A stretch of DNA of 64,000 bases from Opitutia bacterium (GTDB taxonomy: Bacteria; Verrucomicrobiota; Verrucomicrobiia; Opitutales; Opitutaceae), in the NCBI GenBank assembly GCA_016187925.1, contig JACPIS010000004.1:59155-123154 (forward strand). The letters are read 5' to 3'. Of the stretch, positions 36,531 to 45,822 are shown piece after piece (the stretch's first letter is position 1; the number at the start of each line of letters is the position of its first letter). The translations under genes and the position numbers were made by a program. The notes beneath the pieces were generated by a model, which saw only the letters and a list, made by a program, of their open reading frames with translations, did no database searches and was not told where the DNA came from.

Positions 36531-37793
36531 TTACGACCCGGCCGCGCGCCCGTGCGTTGCCGCAAGGGCGGTCAGATACTCCGCCATTCGGGGATAAAGT
36601 CGACTGGCATCGTAACGGTCCTCGAAGATCCTGCGCGCATTCCGGCCCAGGCTCCGGCGTCGATCCTCGTCCACCGCCAGGACCCGCAGGCCCGAGGCCA
36701 GCCCCTCACCGTCGTCATAGACGAAGCCGCAGCGCTCGCTCCTGACGAGCTGTCCGACCAATCCGGTCAGGTGAGACGCAAGCGGCAGCCCCGCGGCAAG
36801 GTAGTCAAACACCTTGTTTGAAAGGCTGGCTTGATAATCGCGCCGCCGCGCAATGCACAGCAAGGCGGCGTGCCCGCGTCGCCTGAGTGCCGCAAGGGCA
36901 GGCGGACGGATCTGGCCGAGAAACACAATTTCCGGCAGATCCACCGCGCGAGCGCGCAAGACGTCGGCGCAATCCCCCGTGCCAGCAAAATAGAACCGGA
37001 ATGGCCGGGCCTCCGCCCGCAGCAGGCGGGCCGCCTGCAGCACGGGATCGAAGGCGTCCAGAACCGTCCGGTTCAGCCGGCCCAGGAACACGACGTTGAA
37101 TGCCCCGGCCGGCTCGACCGGCAGCGTTACTTCTGCTTCCGCCAGTTCGGCCGCACTCGTCCTGGGCTCCTGATACCCCAGTGGGAACGTCCGGTCGGTG
37201 TCACGGCGCGGCCGGCCGGCGTAGCCCACGATCCAGTCCAGAAAGGGCTCGGTAATCGCGGTGCATGCGGCCGCCCGCCGGGCCGCGGATCCAAGCAAGA
37301 CCCGCATGAGCTTGACGTAAGGCCATGCCGCCAACCGCATCGCCGGCGACAGCAACTCGGCGAAGATATCCGGCCACATGTCACGGGCGTCGAGCACCAC
37401 CGGGACGCCATGCCTTTCGCCGAGGCCAGCCGACACCCATGCCAGTTCCGGAGTGGGCATCGCGCAGACGATGATATCGGGCGGGGGTGCCGCGTCGGCG
37501 ACGGCCCGCAGGCGCCACGCTTGGCGGAGATTGTTCAACACACGCGCGCCCGACACGGCGCGCGAATATCCCGAAACGGTGTGCAGCAGCCGGATCTGGT
37601 ACCCGGCCCCCTGCTCGTACACCGTATCGCGGGAGCTTCGCAGCCGCCCCGCCTGGTGGTCGTACGTCGATGCCCACCAGACGACCTCATGTCCCGACGC
37701 CTGCAATGCCTCCGCAAGCATGCCCATGCGGTAGAGCCGCGGATTCGGATCCGTCGGCAGCGTCTCCTCGAACTTAACCAGCCAGACACGCAT
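36531..37793 (-). CDS. Glycosyltransferase family 4
   Basis: 420 residues, GT-B fold. N-terminal KFEETLPTDPNPRLYRMGMLAEAL with a long Rossmann half, and C-terminal FNVVFLGRLNRT and SLSNKVFDYLAAGLPLASHLTG, the E/K-x7-E-like donor region of GT4 (Asn-Lys-Phe-Asp-Tyr form, as in FucNAc transferases). Cytoplasmic or inner-membrane peripheral. It follows the PglD-like gene and probably adds the next sugar. Confidence 0.9.
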   Translation of the reverse strand: MRVWLVKFEETLPTDPNPRLYRMGMLAEALQASGHEVVWWASTYDHQAGRLRSSRDTVYEQGAGYQIRLLHTVSGYSRAVSGARVLNNLRQAWRLRAVADAAPPPDIIVCAMPTPELAWVSAGLGERHGVPVVLDARDMWPDIFAELLSPAMRLAAWPYVKLMRVLLGSAARRAAACTAITEPFLDWIVGYAGRPRRDTDRTFPLGYQEPRTSAAELAEAEVTLPVEPAGAFNVVFLGRLNRTVLDAFDPVLQAARLLRAEARPFRFYFAGTGDCADVLRARAVDLPEIVFLGQIRPPALAALRRRGHAALLCIARRRDYQASLSNKVFDYLAAGLPLASHLTGLVGQLVRSERCGFVYDDGEGLASGLRVLAVDEDRRRSLGRNARRIFEDRYDASRLYPRMAEYLTALAATHGRAAGS

Positions 37794-37811
37794 GCAGGAT
37801 GGCCCGGCCGC

Positions 37812-38981
37812 TCACCTCGGATATAGTCCGAAGCCTCGGAGCCGGTTCACCGAGTTCCGCATGAATTGTACAAGCGCGTAGGAATTCCTGTAGTCTCGGA
37901 ATGTCTTCGACGGCAGTTTCATCAGCGCTTGGAAACCTGCTTCGTCCAAGCCCAGCTTTTTGAGCACGAAGTCGTAATCGGTCTTGAACAAGGCCTCCGG
38001 GTACGGCGGCTTTTTCAGCTCCTCGAGCGCCTGCGCTCGGGATATCTGCCCGGAGTTGATGAGGTCGGAAAGGTGCCCCACCCGCTTGTCGATCCCGAAC
38101 TTCACGGGGAGGATGTAGCCTTGGTAGAAGCGCGTATAGATGGATTCGTAATGCTTGCCACCGTAATACCGCCAGCCGAGTTCCTCCTGCAGGACCTTCA
38201 TGGCGGCCGACTTGTCGTAGTCGATATAGTTGAGCAGCGACACGACCCGTACGCGCCGCACTGCGTTCACATAAAGCAGGAAGGGAAAGGTGAAGTGCGG
38301 ATAGCTCCGAAGTTCGCCGCCGCCGAATTGCCGGTACACGCCCCGGATGTAACGCCAGTCGGAGTGGCCATAGGCCCAAGCCGGCACGCTGATCGACTCG
38401 GTCGTGAAGTTCATCCCCGAAATGATGTAACGCACCCCGTGCTTGATCGCCTGGCGCCACAGGAGCGCCTGGATCGCATGATCGGAAGGGATTTCGCCGT
38501 CAGGAGTGGATGCCTTGAGAAAGGCGATCTGCAGCGCCTTGAATTCCTCCCAGTCGAGAACGTGCGTATACAGGTCGATGTCGAGCCGGCGAAGAACTCG
38601 CTCGATGTTCATTACAGCCAGTTCGGAATTCCACCCATTATCGAGGTGCACCGCAAGCGGCCGTAGCCCCAAACGTTTCACCCGGTAGGCCACGTACGTG
38701 CTGTCCACACCGCCACTGACGCCAATGATGCAATCGTAGTCGCGACCGCGGCCGTGGTTCTTGATTTTGGCCGCAATCGCCTCCAGCGCCACGGCCCCTT
38801 CAGCTCCATGCATCACGCGCGACGGTAGGAGCGCGTCGTACCGGCGGCAATGGCTGCAGACCCCCTGCTGATCGAAGGTGATGTCTGGATCGCTCGTGTC
38901 CATTACACAACGGGTACAAATTGCGTAACTGTGACCCGGTGGCGCCGAGGCAGAGGCTTGGAGAGTGGTGATTTTCGTCAT
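37812..38981 (-). CDS. N-acetyl sugar amidotransferase (WbpG/PseA-like), four-Cys form
   Basis: 389 residues with an adenine-hydrolase PP-loop GVSGGVDSTYVAY near 90 and an N-terminal four-Cys group CTRCVMDTSDPDITFDQQGVCSHC, split here for length as CTRC and CSHC. The family converts N-acetyl to acetamidino groups using ammonia from a HisH-type partner. No hisH/hisF is adjacent; these are ~17 kb away next to a second paralog at 54718. Whether this copy works alone or shares that partner is unknown. Confidence 0.93.
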   Translation of the reverse strand: MTKITTLQASASAPPGHSYAICTRCVMDTSDPDITFDQQGVCSHCRRYDALLPSRVMHGAEGAVALEAIAAKIKNHGRGRDYDCIIGVSGGVDSTYVAYRVKRLGLRPLAVHLDNGWNSELAVMNIERVLRRLDIDLYTHVLDWEEFKALQIAFLKASTPDGEIPSDHAIQALLWRQAIKHGVRYIISGMNFTTESISVPAWAYGHSDWRYIRGVYRQFGGGELRSYPHFTFPFLLYVNAVRRVRVVSLLNYIDYDKSAAMKVLQEELGWRYYGGKHYESIYTRFYQGYILPVKFGIDKRVGHLSDLINSGQISRAQALEELKKPPYPEALFKTDYDFVLKKLGLDEAGFQALMKLPSKTFRDYRNSYALVQFMRNSVNRLRGFGLYPR

Positions 38982-39040
38982 CGATTCTGTATTGGTTCCC
39001 GCTCGCAGCGGATCTTGGCCCTCAGATCAGCGCGTCAGAT

Positions 39041-40720
39041 TCAACGCACTCGTTCGAAGACCATGAAGCGCCCCTTTTCGTAGACAAGTTTCCACTCGTG
39101 TGAGTGCTCTTGGAGATAGCGATAAACCTTGTAGGCCTGTTCCGCGCGTGGGCTGCTGTTGGGATCTCCGACCATCTTGCCCTCGCTCCAATTGGTTCCG
39201 GCGGCCTTCCAGATCCACCGGCCTGACATGTCCTCACACAACACGAATGCCTTGAGCTCGGGCTCATGCAGGGCTGCCTCTGACATTCCCCAGGCGGAAA
39301 CGCTGGCAAAATAGGAAACTGGTACATAACTGCCGATCTCGAAACGTATCAGGGCGTCCTGCGGGTATCGCCCCTCGAACCACCGACCGAGCTCGGCTAT
39401 GTCGGCCTTTGGCTTGTTAGAGGCGGCCTTCATGCGCTCGAATGCCGTCTCAGCTCGCGGCACCAATGACAAAGCCAGGGCGACGATAACCACTTCGAGG
39501 ACCAGCCGCGGCAACGACCTCGTCGCAAAATAGAGTCCGGCGATGCAGAGGATGACGAGTGCGGGCAGAAAATGATAAGTGTACCGGAGGGCGGGCCAGG
39601 CAATGGTCGCGGTGTGAAGCGCAAAGCAGGCGAGCACGAAGAGCAGCAGTGTTGCCAGTTGCACGCTCGAGCGGCAGGCGATGAAACCGCGCAATCCCAA
39701 GTGGGCAAGGCGCCACGCTAGGTGGACGACTAGCATCGCGCCTCCACCGACGATTAGCACCTTCCCGTAGGGGCCGATGCCAGATCCGATGGTTCGAAAC
39801 CACAACCACCCATCCCATGGCGGCGCTTCAGTCGTGGCTAGCGAGGTTCCCGCGATGGCCTTCTTAATGAAGGAAATCCCGTCGAGCACTTCCTTAAGGT
39901 GAGTGAACAAATAGGGATTGGTGGCCAGATACAGGCCGACGAGAACCGTCAGGCAGGCCAAGACGCCCATGGCGATCTTCTTCCACGGCACCGGTTCGTC
40001 TGTGCCATCCGATCCCGGCGGCTCGGCGCCGAACCGCCGGAGGGAATGATAGAGCATCGAGAACGGAAACGAAAATGCTCCACCAAACTTGGTGGTCAAG
40101 GCTAAGCCATGAAAGAAAGTCGCCTTGACGGCTCCCGGGAGCCGATCGTCGCGAAAAGAAAAGAGGAAAGCCGCGACCACGAGCGCGGCCTGCGGGACGT
40201 CGGGATGCACACTCTGCGCCCAGAAGTAGAAATCCGGAATCGTGATGATGTAGATGCCGCCTACCGCCGCCAAGTGGGACGACACGCCCAGCTGGCACAA
40301 TAAACGGAAAACCAAATAGACGGTCGCCAGCCCGCCCAGGATCGAAATCACGCGAAAAATGCCGACGACGAAACGGACGTCAACGTTGTAGCCTCGCGCC
40401 TTGAAGAACCGTCCGACCGCCGCGCCGGCGGTGAACCAACCATAAGGATAATGATAGTAGCCGTTTGGGTCGAAGTTGCCGTCATGGATGTTCTTGCTGA
40501 CGCGTTGGTAGATATGGTGCTCGTCGCTTTCGAACGCTTCCACGATCCGTTCGTCTTCCACGCCGTATTGGATGTTGATGGCCGCCACAAAAAACAGTAG
40601 CAGCCCCAGGGCAGCGCAAAATGCGAGTACCGCGCGCTGGCTGAAGAATTGCAGCCAGCCCACCAGGCGGTTGGGGCTCGCCTCGGGGGACGGCTGAGGG
40701 TGGTCGGGGCCTAGATTCAT
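39041..40720 (-). CDS. GT-C membrane glycosyltransferase (PMT-like)
   Basis: 559 residues with about 11 membrane helices. After the first helix comes an acidic loop VEDERIVEAFESDEHH typical of GT-C catalytic loops, and HPDVPQAALVVAAFLFSF in a later loop. The C-terminal ~90 residues are a soluble domain. Lipid-linked sugar donor and periplasmic transfer are likely. ATG 40720 is chosen because residues upstream lack coding character. Confidence 0.85.
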   Translation of the reverse strand: MNLGPDHPQPSPEASPNRLVGWLQFFSQRAVLAFCAALGLLLFFVAAINIQYGVEDERIVEAFESDEHHIYQRVSKNIHDGNFDPNGYYHYPYGWFTAGAAVGRFFKARGYNVDVRFVVGIFRVISILGGLATVYLVFRLLCQLGVSSHLAAVGGIYIITIPDFYFWAQSVHPDVPQAALVVAAFLFSFRDDRLPGAVKATFFHGLALTTKFGGAFSFPFSMLYHSLRRFGAEPPGSDGTDEPVPWKKIAMGVLACLTVLVGLYLATNPYLFTHLKEVLDGISFIKKAIAGTSLATTEAPPWDGWLWFRTIGSGIGPYGKVLIVGGGAMLVVHLAWRLAHLGLRGFIACRSSVQLATLLLFVLACFALHTATIAWPALRYTYHFLPALVILCIAGLYFATRSLPRLVLEVVIVALALSLVPRAETAFERMKAASNKPKADIAELGRWFEGRYPQDALIRFEIGSYVPVSYFASVSAWGMSEAALHEPELKAFVLCEDMSGRWIWKAAGTNWSEGKMVGDPNSSPRAEQAYKVYRYLQEHSHEWKLVYEKGRFMVFERVR

Positions 40721-40757
40721 TGGATCGATTTTGCCACGCGGTTTTTCACCGAAACAG

Positions 40758-41759
40758 TCAGCCCTTCTGGTCGGGAGCAAGACCAGAAGCGAGCGCAGCC
40801 CGGCGGGTATTCACGTAGACAATCCCGCCGATTGCGCCCCAGAGGATGTTCAGGAGGTACCACAGCAACGAAAAGGCGACCGCGGTGGCGGTGGCCGCTG
40901 GTTCGACCAAACCATAGGCGGGGAACAGCAGGGCCACGACACCCTCGCGGGTTCCCAGTCCGCCGATGCTCACCGGCACACTTGACACAAGCAGCACAAG
41001 CGGCAGCACCCCCAACAATGTCGGATACGGCATCGCCAGACCTTGCGCTCTTGCAAGGCACCAGCCGACGCCGACGATTGCCAGCGGAATTGCAATGGCT
41101 AGGAGAAGCGACGCGCCCAAAAGCGCAGGTTGGCCACGATGGAGCCCGAGCGCCTCATGCACCCGGTGCATCCCTTCTCGCATGTGGTCCGGGAATCGGT
41201 GACTCCAGCGACGACCGGCGGGCGTAAAGAGAAGGCACGCGATGGCTCCGAGCCCGAGGACCGCGGCGCCCGCCAACCAGGCACCCGTCGCGGCGAGATT
41301 CACCGTAGTGTCGGCCCGGCACGGAAGAAAGGGAACCACAGCGACGACCCACCACGTCAAGCCGGCCAGCCCCAGCAAGCGGTCGGCCAGAACCGAAACG
41401 GCGACCCCGGTCCGGTTGGTCGGCGCGTGCCCGGCCGCATAGTAGATCAGCACCACGTCACCCCCGGTCGAGCCGAGCAGGAACGAGTTGAAAAACTGTC
41501 CGATCATCTGGAGCCGGAAAAGGCCGGCGAGGGGCAACCGGATCCCTTGCACAGCGAGCAGGAATTGCCACCGGATAGTGCTCAAGCCAGTGGAGAAGCC
41601 CAACAGGCACAAGGCCGCCAGGATCCAGCGAATATCAAGCCCCATGACCTGGCACACCAGCTCAGACCAGGGTAATTTCGAAAGCACCCAGCCCAGAAGT
41701 CCGCACGAGATGGCGACCTTGAGAAGCAGTCTCGCGGCCTTGCGGAAGTTCGCGCTCAT
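40758..41759 (-). CDS. Flippase-like/lysylphosphatidylglycerol-synthase-TM protein
   Basis: 333 residues and about eight membrane helices of the UPF0104 (LPG synthase TM, AglD-like) family: GFSTGLSTIRWQFLLAVQGI, FNSFLLGSTGGDVV and SVPVSIGGLGTREGVVALLF are hallmark stretches. In polysaccharide clusters it is thought to move or handle lipid-linked intermediates. Followed closely by a DUF2304 gene and a GT2 gene, a common trio. Confidence 0.9.
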   Translation of the reverse strand: MSANFRKAARLLLKVAISCGLLGWVLSKLPWSELVCQVMGLDIRWILAALCLLGFSTGLSTIRWQFLLAVQGIRLPLAGLFRLQMIGQFFNSFLLGSTGGDVVLIYYAAGHAPTNRTGVAVSVLADRLLGLAGLTWWVVAVVPFLPCRADTTVNLAATGAWLAGAAVLGLGAIACLLFTPAGRRWSHRFPDHMREGMHRVHEALGLHRGQPALLGASLLLAIAIPLAIVGVGWCLARAQGLAMPYPTLLGVLPLVLLVSSVPVSIGGLGTREGVVALLFPAYGLVEPAATATAVAFSLLWYLLNILWGAIGGIVYVNTRRAALASGLAPDQKG

Positions 41760-41778
41760 CCGCGATCTGCACCGCCGT

Positions 41779-42156
41779 TCACGGGGCCGAAATCGTGCCG
41801 GGATCGGCTCTCTTCCCGGACTCCAAGGCTGCCTTCAAGAGGGAGATTTCCTGCACCAACTGCTTGTTGAACTGGGTCTGGCGATTGAGCTGGTTCAGGA
41901 GTCGGTGCAGGTAAACGAAGATCACGACAAAGAGCGCCCCAAAAAGGACCACGAAGGGAAACGTGACGCCCATCCAATGCGAGATGACGGTAATCGGCAC
42001 CGGCAGCAGGCCGAAGCCGAGCGGCAGGAGCGCCACGCACGACAACGCGAAATAGTCGTAGATATCGATGTGGTTCCGGGCGGCGCTGCGTGTCAGATAG
42101 CTGAGATAAACAAGAAAGAACAGGATTAGCACGATCTTGGTCTGTAGGGTGGTCAT
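41779..42156 (-). CDS. DUF2304 membrane protein
   Basis: 125 residues: three membrane helices and a C-terminal coiled coil (LLNQLNRQTQFNKQLVQEISLLKAALE). This is the DUF2304 family, regularly found beside dolichyl-phosphate-mannose-synthase-like GT2 enzymes, as here. It may anchor or regulate the transferase. Confidence 0.85.
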   Translation of the reverse strand: MTTLQTKIVLILFFLVYLSYLTRSAARNHIDIYDYFALSCVALLPLGFGLLPVPITVISHWMGVTFPFVVLFGALFVVIFVYLHRLLNQLNRQTQFNKQLVQEISLLKAALESGKRADPGTISAP

Positions 42157-42169
42157 GGCGGGATGGACG

Positions 42170-42886
42170 TTAGGCGTTGGAGTCGAGCCGGATCAGCACC
42201 AGGTTGCCAAGCACCCGGAGCATGTAAGCCAGATTCTTGAAGCCGGTGATCGAGCTGGAGCCATGGGTTCGCTCAATCATCCGAACCGGAGCTTCCTCGA
42301 CCTTCAGGCCGGCGGCACGGGCGTAACCGATGGAGACCGGCTCGGGGAAGTCCTGTGGATATTGATCGGCGAACAGGCTGATCGCCCGTCGATCGCACAG
42401 CCGGAAGCCGCTCGTCGGATCGGACACCTTGAGCCCGAACAGGAACCGGCATGCCATCGAAATCAGCCGGATGCCTACACGGCGCGCACGGGTCGAGCGA
42501 AACCCCTGTCCGGATAGAAAACGCGAGCCGATCATCAAGTTGGCGCCAGTGGCGCGGGCGGCCGCCAGCAACACCAGAATTTGGTCGGGTGGATGCTGCC
42601 CATCGCCATCCACTTGAATGCAAAAATCATAGTTGTTCTCACGGGCGTAGCGATAGCCGGTCTGAACCGCACCGCCGATCCCGAGGTTCATGACCAGCCG
42701 CACGCAACGACTGAGCGGTCGGGCTTGGTCGCTCGTATCGTCCCGGGATCCATCGTCGACCACCAGCGTATCCACGCGCTCGTCCAGGGCTCGGATTTGT
42801 TCCAGCACGCCGCGGATCGATTTGCCTTCGTTAAAGCACGGAATCACCACCAGCACGCGCGGAACTTGGACCGCCGGCTCACTCAT
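42170..42886 (-). CDS. Family 2 glycosyltransferase (dolichyl-phosphate sugar synthase type)
   Basis: 238 residues from ATG 42886. VLVVIPCFNEGKSIRGVLEQI, LVVDDGSRDDT and the metal motif VDGDGQHPPDQI are intact; SDPTSGFRLCDRRAI and a C-terminal amphipathic region follow. It would make polyprenyl-phosphate-linked sugar for the GT-C enzymes. It overlaps the end of the radical SAM gene by eight bases. Confidence 0.93.
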   Translation of the reverse strand: MSEPAVQVPRVLVVIPCFNEGKSIRGVLEQIRALDERVDTLVVDDGSRDDTSDQARPLSRCVRLVMNLGIGGAVQTGYRYARENNYDFCIQVDGDGQHPPDQILVLLAAARATGANLMIGSRFLSGQGFRSTRARRVGIRLISMACRFLFGLKVSDPTSGFRLCDRRAISLFADQYPQDFPEPVSIGYARAAGLKVEEAPVRMIERTHGSSSITGFKNLAYMLRVLGNLVLIRLDSNA

Positions 42887-44381
42887 GGGTGTGACGGAGC
42901 CCCGGCCGGTATGCGTGCCAAAGCACAAAGAGAATGCGCCGGAACAGGTTCTCCATCTTGGTCTCGGGCCGGCCGGCGAGGGCCCTGAAGAGCTGCAGCC
43001 AAATACCGGCGCCCTGCCGCAACTTGGCTATGAAAAAGACCCGGATCAACTGGGCACGCCGTCGCGCCAGGATATTCCAGTCGGATCGCCCCTTGGGCGT
43101 GAAGGACAGCAATGCGTCCTTGTCGGCAACCTCGATCCTAGCCTCCCGTTGCAGGCGGCTTCCCGCAATGGGAGCAACGATGAAAATCGCCGCTTCGTCG
43201 AGTCCCGCCCGAACCAAGCGGCGCAGATAAGCCAGGGACAGGCGGTGGTCCGCATCCGATTCCGACGGGTGCCCGACAATGAAACATGCCTGGGTGCGGA
43301 TGCCGTGCTCGTGGCACAGTTCGATGACCTTCAAGCCGTGGTCATAATCGAATGGTTTCCCTATGGAGCCCATCACCGCTTTGCTGCCGGATTCCGGGCT
43401 GATCGAGATGTAGCGGCAGCCGGATCGGGCGTAAAGCAGGATGTCCTCGAGCCTCAGCGTTTCCGCCTTGGTGCCGCTGACGATGTAATATCGAATGCCG
43501 GCAGACTTCGCGAGGAGCTGTTCGGAGAGTTCCTTCCATCGCGCCGAATTAACCGTAGGGTTCAAATCCTCGATCTGGAAATCGGAGACGCCGGTGCGTT
43601 GTTTGAGTTCGATCATCTCGGCCACGACGTCGGCCACGGCGCGTGCACGCCACTTGCGACGGTTGGTCTCGGGGACCACGCAGAAGTCACATGGGTAAGG
43701 GCACCCGCGCGAGGTGAGGATGGGCAGAAATTTGCCCGTTTTCGGCCCGTGCGCATACGGCAGGCGCCAGTATCCTTCCACCGAGAACAAGTCCCATGCG
43801 GGAACGGGATAGCGGGCGCCCGCGCCGCTGACGAGTCGCTGAACTCCTCCCTCCGCGGCCGGATGGCGGCAGGAAAGGCAGTTCTTCGGTGGTACGCCGC
43901 CGGAGATCAGCGCGGCTTCGATTTCGTCCCAGTTCCAATAGGCCTCGCCGCAAATGAGAAGGTCCGCGCCGGCCGCGAAGAGCGATTCGCTGGCATGCGG
44001 AAGCGCATAAGCCGTCACGGCCTGGGAGTTCTCAAGGACGGCGACCGGACCCGCGTAGCCACCGGCGCGGAGGCGGCGAATTATGTACCTGATGTCCTCA
44101 TGTGACATAAAGGACATCGCATAGATGATCGCGGCATCCGCGCTGATACCATTGGCCAGCTGGATCCACTCGTCGATGCTCCGGCCCTGCATGAAGTGGT
44201 CCCCGGCCTGCTCGAAGCAGGCCGGCGCCGCGCCCAGGGAATCCCATACGCGCACCTGGTTCCCGCAGTCCCGCAAGTAAGCCGCCAGTATCGCCAGTTC
44301 AATCGGCCAGTAGGGTATCCCGGATCCCAGGAAATCGCCCTTCTGTACCGCGATCCTCGGCGAGATTAGCAGCGTGTTCAT
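42879..44381 (-). CDS. B12-binding radical SAM enzyme
   Basis: 500 residues. N-terminal cobalamin-binding-like domain starting LLISPRIAVQKGDFLGSGIPYWPIELAILA, then a radical SAM core with SRGCPYPCDFCVVP (Cys-x3-Cys-x2-Cys) and ISPESGSKAVMG, HPSESDAD later. Such enzymes methylate or rearrange unactivated carbons. Placed between the FAD enzyme and GT2 genes, it probably modifies a sugar or lipid of this polysaccharide. ATG 44381 selected; the upstream open frame is not coding. Confidence 0.92.
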   Translation of the reverse strand: MNTLLISPRIAVQKGDFLGSGIPYWPIELAILAAYLRDCGNQVRVWDSLGAAPACFEQAGDHFMQGRSIDEWIQLANGISADAAIIYAMSFMSHEDIRYIIRRLRAGGYAGPVAVLENSQAVTAYALPHASESLFAAGADLLICGEAYWNWDEIEAALISGGVPPKNCLSCRHPAAEGGVQRLVSGAGARYPVPAWDLFSVEGYWRLPYAHGPKTGKFLPILTSRGCPYPCDFCVVPETNRRKWRARAVADVVAEMIELKQRTGVSDFQIEDLNPTVNSARWKELSEQLLAKSAGIRYYIVSGTKAETLRLEDILLYARSGCRYISISPESGSKAVMGSIGKPFDYDHGLKVIELCHEHGIRTQACFIVGHPSESDADHRLSLAYLRRLVRAGLDEAAIFIVAPIAGSRLQREARIEVADKDALLSFTPKGRSDWNILARRRAQLIRVFFIAKLRQGAGIWLQLFRALAGRPETKMENLFRRILFVLWHAYRPGLRHTHE

Positions 44382-44401
44382 GCTGGAGGGTGCGAGGCGC
44401 G

Positions 44402-45820
44402 CTAATCCAGCACCGGATAGTGACTGGTGCGAAGCCGCTCGGCCCGCCAGCTGGCAGCGTTTCCGCGCAAGTGATCGTCGACGTACCAGCGACCAGCCCC
44501 ATACCCGATGTCCATGCAATCAAGGGTGCCGATATAATTGAAAGCCCCCGCCCGACCGATCGTGCGGAAGTTCTCCAGCCCGTCGAAGTACCCAATCAGC
44601 TCTTCCAACTTCGGTGCGAACCCGGTCAGGTAGACCGGATAGGAGGCGGGCAACCTGATGACTCGTGCCGCCTGCACTTGGAAGGCGCGCGGAGCCATTC
44701 TGCGAAGATCCTCCACGGCGAGTGATTCGAGTTCCGCGTCGGAACAGGCGCTGAGGCTGCGCTCGGCATGGCTCATGATTTCACAACAGACGATCGTGCC
44801 ATTCGGCGTCATGTCTGGATCGAAGCTCTTTTGCTCGCTGACCCGGTGGAAGGAAATCCCGGCATCCGGGACAAAAATCCACGAGTCCTCGAAGAGTTCC
44901 TGCACGTCGAGTTTGAGGAACACCAGAACCAGGTCATTGAGGCGTACCGTCGCACGGGCGAGCTGATGAATCCGGGGGGAAACGCCGTCCGTGCATTCGA
45001 GCAGCCGGAGGACCGGCAGGGTGGAAAACACGAAGTCCTCAGATTCGAGGTCGATTGCGCTCTCGTTCCCGTTCGAGGCCACGACCAAGCGCCGGACCCG
45101 ATTGCCCTCGATTTGCACCTGCCGGACTTCGGTGCCGGTCCGGAACTCGACGCGGCGTTGCACCGTGCGCGCCACGATGGCGTCCCACAGGCGCGACAAG
45201 CCATGGCGCGGATAGTCAAATTGAAGGGCCTCGAACTGGCTCGATTTCTTGATCCGGAGAATGCGAAGTATCACTTCCGCGATTCCCGGCGTTTGCACGC
45301 GGCCGCGAGACAGCTTCGCGTCCAACGTATTCGGCGCACCCCAGAGTTTCAGCGCGATCGGGAGGAACAGCCTCTCGAACAGCGCATCACCCACGCGCGC
45401 ACGGAGATCACCTTCGAAAGTTTCAGAGGTCGACCGGGGGAAGAACCGCGCCTTAAGGAAGCCGAAGGTCATTTGAACGAAGGCCACCGGCCCGAATACC
45501 CGCGCCATGGCGAACGGCGAAGGCGGATACGGCAGGAAGTGTCCCCCCAGGTAAATCCGGCTCCTTTTGGGCTGCGTCAGCCAATCCTCCTCCCGGAGCA
45601 GCCCGCGAACTCGCTGCCAGAGCGCGCGATCTACGGTAAATATCTTATGTGGCCCCAAATCGTGCGCACCGTAGCCCGCCCATTGCACCGTCTGCGCCAT
45701 GCCGCCGAGGTTCGTCGACCGCTCATAGACGACGACCGATAGGTCGGAGGTTCGTTCCGCCAGTTCCTGCGCCAGCGCCAACCCGGTGGGACCCGCACCC
45801 AAGATATGGACCCGCTTCAT
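44402..45820 (-). CDS. FAD-dependent oxidoreductase, UDP-galactopyranose-mutase/amine-oxidase-like
   Basis: 472 residues with an N-terminal FAD site ILGAGPTGLALAQELAE, an ERSTNLGGMAQTV segment and DLGPHKIFT. The fold resembles UDP-galactopyranose mutase and protoporphyrinogen-oxidase-type proteins found in polysaccharide clusters; C-terminal RTIGRAGAFNYIG is the second FAD contact. Substrate unknown; a sugar ring contraction or desaturation is possible. Confidence 0.88.
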   Translation of the reverse strand: MKRVHILGAGPTGLALAQELAERTSDLSVVVYERSTNLGGMAQTVQWAGYGAHDLGPHKIFTVDRALWQRVRGLLREEDWLTQPKRSRIYLGGHFLPYPPSPFAMARVFGPVAFVQMTFGFLKARFFPRSTSETFEGDLRARVGDALFERLFLPIALKLWGAPNTLDAKLSRGRVQTPGIAEVILRILRIKKSSQFEALQFDYPRHGLSRLWDAIVARTVQRRVEFRTGTEVRQVQIEGNRVRRLVVASNGNESAIDLESEDFVFSTLPVLRLLECTDGVSPRIHQLARATVRLNDLVLVFLKLDVQELFEDSWIFVPDAGISFHRVSEQKSFDPDMTPNGTIVCCEIMSHAERSLSACSDAELESLAVEDLRRMAPRAFQVQAARVIRLPASYPVYLTGFAPKLEELIGYFDGLENFRTIGRAGAFNYIGTLDCMDIGYGAGRWYVDDHLRGNAASWRAERLRTSHYPVLD

Positions 45821-45822
45821 CG